From Marisa cornuarietis (lineage: Eukaryota; Mollusca; Gastropoda; Architaenioglossa; Ampullariidae), in assembly GCA_004794655.1 (NCBI GenBank), contig SMMW01000018.1, positions 1,752,501 to 1,816,500 of the forward strand: DNA of 64,000 nucleotides, read 5' to 3'. Shown piece after piece: positions 12,589 to 24,500 of this stretch. How positions within the stretch are numbered: position 1 is the stretch's first letter; each line of letters begins with the position of its first letter. The position numbers and the translations under genes were made by a program. A model generated the notes under the pieces. It was not told the origin of the DNA, ran no database searches, and was given only the letters and a program-made list of their open reading frames with translations.

Positions 12589-15500
12589 GCGGTGAAAGAG
12601 TACTGAGTGCATCAGCTTCTTTTCTAGCATGTTATCGACAAGAACGTAACTGTGATTTATTTAGGGTATAGTGACGAGCTTGTCAAAGAATTGGTTGATG
12701 TAGAGACTAGTGAGTCTTTTTATTGCATTTTCTTTCCTCTCGACGAGTGCATCCCCCATTCAGAGTCCACATTTTTTTTTTTTTGCAAGGACCGGTGCGT
12801 CAAGGAGGTCTTTCACGTGAGACAAACACGTCCCGTCATCCTGTCTTCCATTTAATACGAGGGAGGCACTAAGTTTTTATTTTAGTTAATCGTTCTGATA
12901 ATACTTCCAGCCGAGATTCCCTTCTTTTAATCATTCATTTTGGCAGATACCTCCAGTCAAGATCCGCTTTCAGACATGATAGTCTTGTTTCAGGGGAAAA
13001 AACGATGTTTAGCCATTTGTGCCACAGCCAGTCGTCTGTCCTAGTCTGAAAACAAATCGTCTGTCAGATATTTTCTGGTGGTGGTGTCTTCTTCGTTGTA
13101 GAGGTGGGATCATTGCAAACATCTGAAAGAAAACCGAGCCACGAGTTAAGGCTACGGTTCTTGAGAAAATTCGCTTGTCCTGAAGGAGAGAGAGAGAGAG
13201 AGAAAAAACCCTCAAAGACACAAAACCGAGGACATAAACAAGACTTACAAGGACAGGCTCTGTTACTGCCATAGATAACACGTGGGTGTCGTCTTCAGTG
13301 ACAGACCAACTTCCCGAATACAGCTTACTGTAGCAGGCCTGCACGTGTTCAGTCCACGTGGCCAACAGCGAATCATTTACAAAAAAAGTACTACGTGCAA
13401 CGGCAGACTATTGTTCAACTTGGCCTGGACAGTCACACCAGCATTTCCACCCCAACAGTGACACAACTTCATTAATCAAAAAAAGGAGACGCCAAAAAGT
13501 TGACCACTTGTTAACCACTCTGGTAGCATTCCCAAGTCACGTGACCTGAAGAAGACTTAAAGCAGCCACCATAATTGCGATAAAAGGCACAAGGACCGCT
13601 AGGTCTCCTGGCATCCTGCTTTGTGAAGTCTCCAATCTATGTGTGAGAATGTGTAGGTGCGCGCGTGTGTTAATGTCTGTATGAGTATGTATGCCTGCCC
13701 GTTATGTTTACATATTTTTTTGTGAGCAAACGGAAAATTTCTGTCTTGGGCTTTCTCGAACAGACAATAAAGTTGATTTGATCTGATTCAGAAAAAACAC
13801 AAATACAAACATTAAAAACACAAAGAAATTACTTAAAGATAGCAAACCTTATAGCAGAGGTCGTATTTAAACATTCGAAAATGAAGGCTTGATAAAAAGT
13901 GAAAGATTCAAGCTAAACGTTTTCTTAGAGGACATTTCTCATCAGACTCATAAAGCGTGTATACAAAAAGCACAACTTGGATTTGTTTTAATTAACAGCC
14001 TAATGGGTGTTCGGTACCGTTCTCCGTGTGAACATGATGCGTCTTCCATGATTATAATTTCCACCTTTACTTACACGAAGCAGACAAACATACCCCAACA
14101 CTTCCTTATTTATTGCGTGGAACAGCGGGAGTATAATGACTAAATAACAAAAGCTTAAATCACTTCCCGACACTTGCAGACTACAGGCTTGTCGCAGTTT
14201 CTCTTGTCGATGTCGAGAAGACTTAAGTTTCGAGATTTACACGAGGTGACTGTACGATCCTGTTGCGAGAAGGACCTGTCGCGAGGTGAAGAGCAACTGA
14301 TAAGCATTCACATTCATTATTTACCGAGGCACACCCTTGTCATATAATCGGAGGTACCTGGTAACAGGTTCAGCCTCCGCTTTAACACAGGCTGCAGGCG
14401 TGGACATCTGAAGTGGTTCACACACCACAGGAGTAGAGGACATTCTGTGGCATGTTGGACGCACCCCACAGCCATGATGTATCATACCCCGTACACTGTC
14501 CACACCTTGGTGCAAACTTTTCTGCGTCTTGAATACTTGGCCATAGTTGTTGTAAAGATGGTACTGAACTGAACTGTCCCGCAGGAAACCCTGATGACCA
14601 ATAGAATTATAAATGCAAGTACTATCATTAAATAGTTTTCTCGTTGACATTTTCCTTGTTTCTGTGATCAGCTACGCAGAAGTTTTTGGAGTATTAGTTG
14701 TTTGTTGTTTATTCATTCATTCATGGGGCCATTGCCTCTTTTGAAGGGCGAGCAACAACAACATAGTACAATATTACATACATCTATACATGGTTATAAG
14801 GCTAAAATTACAAGAAAACAAACATTCATAAGTCGCTTATTTGTCTTCTATTGCAGCTTTTCTAAACTGGAAAGCATGGAAGAGATACAATGCCAGAATT
14901 TTTGGAGTAGGATTTATAATAAAGCTTGGCAGACAGTCACCAAAAGAATGCAAAGACGAAAAGGAGTAGTATTTTGTCTTTCTTTTTTTTTAAAGTTCAA
15001 AGCCAAAACCCAACCCAGGAAATGTTCAAATTCAACTCAGACAATGAACAAACAGGTGAAGGCGGGATACTCGGCAGGCCAATGTCGAGGAGCGACCATA
15101 AAAATCGTGATTACAAAACAACCGGGAAACACTGAGCAAAGTTCTTAGTCGTTTTGTAGGCGCATGGGCCTCCCCCAAGGAGTTTAAAAGTCACTTAACT
15201 CTCACACCCAGTGCAGTGGGAATGCGCAGGGCTGCACCTTGGCCATCGCAGCGGCACGAGGGCAACTCAGCCATTTAAAGAAACGACGGAAGCAATAAAC
15301 GGGCAGTAAAACACGAAGACCCGCCAACGCACTATTCTCATAGCAGACACGATGACAAAACATTTTTTTTAATATAGAAAACAGTTAATCCACTCAACTA
15401 TCAAGCGAAAATGACATTTTGCATGTTGTTAGCAAGTTACAGGATTTTATTCCTAATATATTTTTGTCCTTTTAACTTTTAAAGTTGCGATAAAATCTCC

Positions 15501-18500
15501 ATTGCCACGTGTTACATCATTAGTGTACAGTTTCTCTCTCTCTCTCTGTATTTTTTTTCAAACCAAAAGGTTTTTCGACTAAAGATCTTGAAAAAGTCAC
15601 TTCAATGATTTTCCCTCATTTCAGTTAACGGAGACAAGTATTTGAATTCTTTCGAGGTCATGCACACTTTCTCAACCCCAGTATTCCAGTCGAGACTTTT
15701 CCGACTCATTTCAATGACCCCTCCGCTGTTGTTGTTGATAAAAGTTATTTCTATGTTGAGTTGTTTGTAGTCTGGATGGTTGTGTGAGTCGGCCTAGATC
15801 CACAGGTTTAGGTTTATGTCGTACTTAGTAATAAATAATAGTTACTATTATTTAATACTAGATATTATTTTCTGCTGGATAATTCATGTGACCCGTCCAG
15901 GCAAGTGTCTTTGTCTTCTGTACAAGTCATGTACACAAAAGTTTTCTGACAAAAGAGATTATCTTGAATTATCTCCTTGTTTCAGTTACTCGACCGCCGT
16001 CATCTCCTACAACTACAGAAAAAAGCACCACCACACCCACTACGACAACTCCAACGACTACAACTACAACCACTACAGAACCTACTACAACAACGTCAAC
16101 ATCTTCTACCACAACCGCCACCACACCAGAACCAACGACCACGACCACGACGACGTCCACTACCAGTGAGTAGTAGCTCTTGGTGAACTGTTACCTTACA
16201 CAACACAGTTTTTAACTATAGAAAATATGGTCGAATGTTTGGCAAAGTGTTGATAATATAATATAATATGGTAATATAAAAACTTTGCAAATTTTGGGAA
16301 GCCTTCGTCCATATTTTGTCCGGTAAAGAACGCCATTAAATCTGTGCTCACCTGCACACTGAATGACAATTCATATCAGGAGAACAATGGCAAGTATTGT
16401 ACCAAGTCTGAATTATAGCCATAAGTGTAATTTCATTAATAAATGTTCATTTTGCTAATGATTGCAAACTTTGGAGGTGTTTGACTATTTGAAAATGTAT
16501 TTGTTACATTGGGATGATTTATTTTCCAAATCATAATTCATCTGGACATTAATCCACATTTCCACTACAGCACATGTTTAAAATGTTAAAACCATTAATC
16601 ATTTGAAGAATGCTTTATAAAGATTAAGTGTTATATCCTCGAGTTGGTGGCTTTGCTGGAGGTCAAAATTTTATTTGTTTTTCTTTTGTGCTACAGCGAC
16701 AACGGTGATGACAACTACAACAACACCCACAACTACAACAACAACATGGCTTGATATGGTCACAAAAGGTGAGACTTTTCTTTTAAAACATTTTTTATCC
16801 CTTAACAGACGTCTATGTAACCCTCACAAAAATGCCAAATGTCAATACTGATACAAGAGACGACCCTGTAGGTTGCAGTAGCGCATGTGTACGACAGAAA
16901 GATAGAAATACAATGGGAAATGTGTCGCCTCGACGTGGATGTTTAGCTTGCTTGGTGACAGGATTGAAAAAAAAAAAATAAAGAAGAGAAAGAAAAAGAA
17001 GATGATGACGACGACGAAGATTTAATGAGAATGTGTACACACTAAAAGGAAGAAAGGAATTTAATTAAGGTTCGCGTTGTTTAACTGCTGTGAAGATATT
17101 TTATGCCATATTTCGTTTTCGGAAACAGCAGTTTGAAGTGTTTTGCTATTTGCAATAAGTGCACCGCCCTGAAGTGACCTGTTTTTTTGTCAAGTGTTTG
17201 TGCAATTGTTTCCCACTCCAAAGTATCTCTTCCTCAGCTGATAAGCCGGAATGAACAGCACTTGAAGATCACTTAGGGTCAACGACAAGGGGAGAAATCA
17301 ATGCAGAACTATGGTTAGGTGGTCAGGTCGTGAAAGGTTCAAACCCGACTACAGCCACTCGGAAAAGTCGGCTTTTGCGCATGTAACTGACTTTGACGTC
17401 CGTGGACTGTGGAAGAACAGTTAAACTGACGGGTCTTCTGTACTCTTTATGAACCCATTTGACACCGAGGACAACCTGTTCTCTGTCCTCTAACATCGAA
17501 CAAAGCGCCAAGACTCAGAGTAGGAAACTGGGTGCAACCATTTGAAACATACGGTCTATGACTATAACCTGAATGTCGCTACATTCCTACTACTGTTGCC
17601 AGAGCCAACAAGTTTTTTTTTCTGGTACAGAGGATGAGGGGAAACTACAAAGGCAGGTGTAGTATGACTCATAGGCGTAAAGTATGGCCTGGCAAAACAG
17701 AGCATATGGCGAGGCTAGCGCCGCTTGTAGCATTTAGTTAGTCACTTAACAAATGAGCATTTGCTGCCTCATGTTTCACAGGCGACAAAGAGAGGTTGTC
17801 TCATGGCACAGCATGAAAATCTACAACAACATCGTATATATTTCTGTGTAAACAGATTACATGAAATAATCTGGTAAAAAGAGGTGGTGTGAGAAAGAAA
17901 GAAAGAGAGAAGAAAAAGAGAGAAAATACACAATACCTGGAATCTATCGAACGAACAATGTATGTTGTTTCTGAGTAAAAATTTGAAATAGTTTTCATGT
18001 TGGTGTACGTGGTGTTGTTCGTATTACATGGCTAATACCACCTGCAATATTTTCTAAAGTAAGAATGTAAGAAAACTCAGCTATGCATTTGAGCATTCAT
18101 TACTTATCCTGAATGGAAGGTCTCCGATCAACTTCTTGAAGAGAATAATAAATAGGTTACATTTCTAATGGGACGTCTACTCCATCCTGATGCTGCTTCA
18201 TTAACTCCTTAGTGACGAGCCTGGCCTGGCGAGACTTCGCTCCTACTTCATTAACTCCTCTCTCTTTTTTAGCCGAGAGTTAGTGTATTTCTAAGGTCTC
18301 TTTAGCTGCCTGAAAGGAAGGTATTATGAGCAAACCTCATTCGTGTGTCAGTCTAAGCTTCTTGGGTTGCAAGGTCTGGTCTCTGCATAAACCTTAATGT
18401 CTTTTCGCTTCGTGAGTCGAGAAAATGCGGAGCGAATACTTGCTTTTACTTTATGAGTGTACTTACTCAGGCTGGTGATGACCGTGCATCAGCACAAAGT

Positions 18501-21500
18501 GCTAGAGGACTACATGGCTATTGTAAACAGATTAAAGCAATGTTTTCCCAAGCTGCTTAGAAATATAACGAACGCCTTAACAAACGTAAATTGTAGATGA
18601 GACAGAGTGAGACGAACAATAAAAACATTTTACAAACGAGTGTATGTGTGTCTGAGAGAGAGAGTGTGTGTGTGTCAGAGAGTGCGTGCGCACGTGTCCA
18701 TATGTGTGCGTGTGGGTAGGTGTGTACGTGAGGTAGTAGTGGGGGTGTAAGTGACTGGGGAGAGAGAAGGAGTGACAAAATACAGAAGAGAAAGGGGATG
18801 CTTGAGCGGTCCTTTGATACATCCCCCCAGCAGCCTAATTCTGGCAGATAATTACACAGAAATCAGACAATGTAACCCCAACAATCGTCTGCAGCCAGTT
18901 TTATGCTAATTATTTCCGTGCGTTCATCGTATACCTTTTTCTCTCAGCCCACGACTGTCGGTCAGTTGTTGAGGACCAAATTGAAAGGTTCTTCAAATTA
19001 GCATCAAGCTTTCTACAAGCTTTCATCTCTGAGATATCAGATTTGTCAGCTCATTGATATGCAGATGGTAATTACTAATTCTGACCTATCAAGTAACAAT
19101 TAGTTCTGAGCAATATTCAGCTAATTATTTAAATGTTCTCTGAATCACATTCTGTATTTTTCTCTGAGATTATTACTGTGCAGATGTGGAATCGTTTTTT
19201 TGAGCAAACATGTGCAAGATCTTTTCCTTGGTACTAATTTCGAGACAAAACTATTCTAACAATTATTTTTTAGTCTGTTCTCATTATTCAATACTGATAG
19301 CTTGTTTCAGTTTTCAGAACAAATAACATAGGTGAACTAATAAAATTAAAGCGCGCGAGACTTATTGCAAGGAGGAGAAATTTGCTATAGAAATACTTTT
19401 ATTACAAGTATTATTTAAAGAAACGCGGGGATCCCAAAGATAAGAGAAATAATAGGTACAGATAATTAGACATCAGAAAATGTAACAGAATAAACAACAT
19501 GAAATGCATTAAGTTTATAAATATCATGTAATGCGTCGATCAAGTTCATGCACTTAAAGCCAAGTATCTTTGTCTGAATTTATAAAGTTCTAGTGCACAG
19601 AGACGGAAGTTGGAAGACATTCTAATAGAGTTATTGCCCCTGTTTTTTGTTTCGTCTTGTCACTCACACGCACCACCCACCAGGCAAGGGAGCTCTTCCT
19701 GAGCTGAGTCTGCCCCGAGAATAAATGCCTCCTATGCACCACATCAATGCAAACCACGCTAATGGAGTCAGACCCACGCTAATGTTTTGCCCCCTATGAC
19801 CATATCTGTGTCAAATAAAAGGAGAATTAATGGCAGTCAGCGACAAGCTTGATGGCTCCATCGCCTTCCGCAATGCGTTCAGAGACACGTGGAGACTTTC
19901 TCCAGGTAAATATCCCCCCCCACCCTTGCCAGGAATTTGCTACAGATTGTGTGTGTCCCTCCCCTACAACACTTTTCTCCTGTTTCCACGCACTGTTTCA
20001 GAGATGATAACAGCCACTCATGCCTTTGATACTGAGCTGGTGAGTGTCTTATCTGAAGATCTTCCGCGTGTTTCAATATTTTATTGTCCCTCACCGCAGG
20101 TGGCCACTGCTTTCCAGATAATTTAATGACGATGTGTTTTCAACGGGAGACAACAGACGTTGATTTGATTAAAGCTGCTACCAGAAACGTGTCCAATGGA
20201 ACTGCAATGGTGGAAGTGAACAGACCATGACTACCCCCAACATGCTGTTGATTGTCTCCTGTGGTTCAATCCAGAAATTCTTGAACAGAATCTGGCTTGT
20301 ATGGTGATTGTAAAACTAACCTGATGATCGTACTACAAGAATTCGGCTATGTTTCAATGATTCTAAAACTAACCCATGCAACTGTAAGCACATCCAGGTC
20401 ATTGGTGGGTGGCCTCATAAGAAAATAATAGCGATGTGTTCAATGTGTAAGTTATCATGATCAGCCTAAAAAATAGGAAAACACTTGTCCTCGTACGTCC
20501 TCGATTCCAAAATTGACGACTGTAGGCCGCTAGCATTTATCATGTATGTGTGGTGTTCTTTGTGTAAAGCACTTTGAGTTCATCTTAATGGCGGAGAAAG
20601 GTGCTATAGAAATCATCATCATTATTATTATTATTATTTATGTTCTCTCTCTCTCTCTGAACATACTTTACGCAAAGTGTTACAAAACCAACCGTTATAA
20701 GTTCTACCGTTAGACGTGGCATTATGCTAGGTCACGTGACCTACAATGTCCCAAAACTTTCGTTTTCCATGCGACCTTTTAATCAGGTCTAATTAACGAT
20801 ATTTAGGGCGAAATGTAACTAAACTTTTTTCCTTTTGGGGCCAGTTGCACAACACATTTCTAATTTTAAACACTTTTAGACCTTAACTCTATTTAGATAA
20901 TTAGTTTAAAGTGCAAACAACAATTATAGAATTTTTAAAACTAAAACTGCTTTATGTATAATAAAGTTGTTTAAGTCTGACTTTCCGTCCTGTCAGTACA
21001 ATTTTTTGTATGTTTTTCTGCAAAGAATCAAAAAGGCTTAGAAGAAATTTTGCCTCTTTAGAACAGTTTTAAAGTTTAGAAACGTGTTGTGCAACTGGCC
21101 CCTGATTTCTAACATTTGTAGTGGGTATTTAACGGTTTGTCATTTAAAGTAAAAAAAAAGAAAGAAAAGAGAGAAATCTCCTTTATCTTTCTTTTGATTT
21201 TTTTTTCTCTTTTCTAATTATTTTTTTCTCTGTAAACAGATTTCTTTAAATTTCGACTTGTTTTTGTTGCTGTTCTTCTCAGAGTTCTTTTCCTACCAGG
21301 ACGCAACTTGTCCGATATCGGCTAAACTGAAAAGTTTGACTGCTGTTTCCCGAGGTTTAGTTTGAGTTTTAACCATTTTACAGACAGAATGGCTCCCTGG
21401 GGTCTTACAGAGCCTCTGTCTCGAGGTAACTATAACTTGTAACAACTAACATAAGCCCAATGGCGCCTACATGTGACTTCCACTGCAAATACCATCGTGT

Positions 21501-24500
21501 CGCTGATTTTCCGGCGCTGATCTGCTGGTAACAGTAACATGGCAAATAAATAGTAATAACAATAATAATCATAAAAATTTCCTGCGAAGGATTAATAAAG
21601 ATTGTGTGTGTACTGCACTGTATATGACGAATTATGTTATATTTTAATTGTGCCGACTTGGAGAAAAAGATTAACTATCAAACTTGATTAGTAGACGAGC
21701 GAAGGTAATTTCACATAATGTGTCACACCTTTAGGCCATATCTCGCAAACCTTCAGTTATTTTCTGGAGTCAGCCGAAAGCTACTGGCACGAGATAAAAG
21801 TGTTAAGCTATATTTATGTACGTTTCGTGATAAGTGTGTGTTGGTTTTTATTTTTAAATATTTTTCCCTACACGCGCGTATCACCCAAACTAACTTGCGC
21901 TGACCCTCAGAAGCTCTTCATAACCATAATCCTCTCTTCATTACCGAGCGGAAAAGTGTCGTTCATCTCATTTTGTCTCTTTTCTTTTAGTTTGTTTGTT
22001 TTGTTTGGCGGGTGAAAGTTTTCTCGCTTGCTTATATATGCTTTGTAGAGTTCCTAGGGTCTATCAAAAGAAAGGTGGCAACACCTCGATCAGAAGGACT
22101 GCCTTGACCCTCATCGGATCTATAACTGTCCTTAAAATCTTCTTGTGTTGATTAAAACTGTGCATGTCATTGTCCTTGGATATGTGTGTGCTTGCATGTG
22201 TACTCCCGATCAAAATACGTCGCTCACCTGTTAAAAAATAAAACCTAAGGTGATGACTCCAAAATAGAAGAGTTGCTAACAAGCCTAGACCAGATATGGA
22301 TAATAAAAAAAAAAATCACGTGAGGACCAGAGGAGGGAAACAACAGGTGCTGTCCCAATGTACTCCCCCTACCCATCGAGCACCCTTTTCCTCCTTTGTG
22401 CCCTCGTTCTAATTTTGAAAAGACTTTCTGTAGGAACTGACTTGGTGAGACGTGACAGCAGTTGACAAGAGCACCAGCAGACTGTGGTTGGTATTCAGGG
22501 AAAAGTACCGTACCTGAGGCGAACGGTCGAGTTGTCACGGGATTAGAGTTGACAATAGGACGGTCTGGTCCGTTTATCTGTCCGCTCGTCTGTCTGTCAA
22601 TAATTCTACCTCTTTTGTCGATGTCTCTGTTCAGCATTGTTTTCTTCTTTGTATTCAATCTTTGCCAGCCCATGCACTCAAAAAATTATATGATTAAATT
22701 TAACAAGTATTTATAATATATACAGATGGTCATGTGCAGACAAGAGGCGAGAACCATGATATCGAGACTGTCCACAGGGGCGGCGAATTTAAATTTAAAG
22801 GTCTCAGCTTTACCATTGGCTGTAGCCTTGACAACGTCAGTGTCTCCATGGTTACGCTTTAATGTCATGGAATTTGACCTCTTTTATTGATGAATATGCT
22901 GACATTTAGAACGGAGAGGCGGCGTTAGTCACCGACACATGGAGAAATAACTTTGTACTGACCTCAGTCAGTCATTTGAACACATCTGCCCCGGGGAAAC
23001 CTGTCAATAAGCTCACTTACTGAGCAGCGTTTCCTCCCAACGTACTGTCAGCATTTTTCGTCACCACACGTGAACCAGCAACCGGATTTGTAAGGAGCAG
23101 ATGGCGATGATCTGAGAGATGAAAAATCTTCCTTGTGACTGAGTTGTTCCACAGTTGATGTTTTTTTTTCAAAGTGGACGCAACGCCTTGGTTTGTTTTC
23201 CGTAGAGTTTGTTGTTAGTCGAAAGGTTTCTGTAATTAGGCAATTAGTGGCTAGCAGTTAGTAAGAATTGCGTGGCATGATGAGAGCACTTAGGTAGTAA
23301 TCTACACGTGATGCACCCAGAGACCTTAGTGATTGTAGTTAGTTCTCTTGTGGAAGTAACGCCCTTCCTTCCCCCTCCCTCTCTTTTTTTTCTCTCTCTC
23401 TCTGCTTTCGCTGTCTCCACCCCTCAGTGTGTTTGCGTGTGCGTGTGCGTGTGCATGTGATCAACTTTGACATCACGCCCAAACCTGCAAGAAAGTAATG
23501 GCGACAGTGGCGCCGCTCTGCTGGAGCAGCCAGAGTTTTGTCCCCGTGGCCTGCACTTAAAATGATGGCGACGCCCAGGTCAGGGAGGTGCTGTGCGTGG
23601 GCGTTGTACAGGTGTCTTACAAACGTCTGCCTAAGCACCACCCCTAATCCCTTAAACACCTGCCAAAGCGAGGTCTTGCCAAGGGAGAAAAATCTCAGAG
23701 CAAGAGAGAGAAAAAAACCACGACGTCGAAAGCGACATCTGTATAGCGAGAGAGAATTGCCTGAGAGCCTGCCGCTGAACTCGAACCCTGTACACTTCAC
23801 CTCACCATTTACACAACCCTGACCAGTTATGGTGGGGAGCCTAACCTGATATTTAATTTTCAAACTAAACCTCCCTTTCCCATATCTTTAGTACACTGAG
23901 CTGTTGAAAGATACATGGAAAGTACAGAAGAAAAAAAGGAGAAGAAGGAAAGAAAGGAAGGAGAAAAGAAAAAAAGAATAAAATAATTAAGGGAAGAAAG
24001 AAAAATGAGAACAAAGAAAGAAATGAAAGATATAAAAAGTAAATGAATAAAGAATGAAACAAATGAGAAAATAAAAGGGGGGTAGGAAAGACGGAAGAAC
24101 GAAAGAATGAAAAAACATAAAATGGAAAAAAGAATGAATGAACGAAAGAAAGAAAAAAGGAAAGGAAATAGGCGAAAAAACGAAAGAAAGAAAATAGGAA
24201 AGAAAGAAAGCAGAGTAACTTATTTTCTGGTTATCTGTGTCTCTCAGAGTGCAAAGGGAAGATGCTGGACTTGGTGTTCGCCCTGGACGTGTCCGACGCC
24301 GTATCGTACGCTGACTTCTGGCAGATGATCCGCTTCATCCGGGACTTTACTCTCGCCCTCGACATCGGCAGAAACGCCACTCGTCTTGGTGTTGTCTTGT
24401 ACAGCAATCACGTGAGTATTAACCCTTTCATCCCACAATTGCTGGGCTGTTGTTAGTCACGGGTCACTGACGTCATGTACAGTGATTGATAACACTAACG

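Larger units (their letters stand above)
11935..15985 (+). other. Intron between VWA1 and the Thr linker
   Basis: A 4.05-kb phase 1 intron with a GATGAT/(GT)n tract near 12024-12057, (GT)n at 12555-12586, (GA)n near 13183-13202, a LINE-like 3' tail near 13761-13789 and otherwise AT-rich sequence. An acidic open frame behind a possible acceptor at 12298 is treated as a weak finding. Confidence 0.7.
16769..24247 (+). other. Longest intron (Thr linker to VWA2)
   Basis: A 7.48-kb phase 1 intron. It holds a possible SINE near 17300, a (GT)n-rich stretch near 18650, a retroposon tail at 20561-20640, a 266-bp TIR element at 20837-21102, an RFX/CRE/CCAAT-like cluster at 22814-22855, a GC-rich patch at 23480-23680 and a polypurine tract at 23915-24210. 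Confidence 0.7.

Noticed and set aside
13930..13960. Minus-strand ctgatgagaaa resembling a hammerhead core
   Set aside because: There is no stem II between the two core parts; chance occurrence.
23339..23863. 174-codon minus-strand open frame inside the long intron
   Set aside because: One end is a GA/CT low-complexity run and no family is recognised; GC richness alone may explain the open frame.
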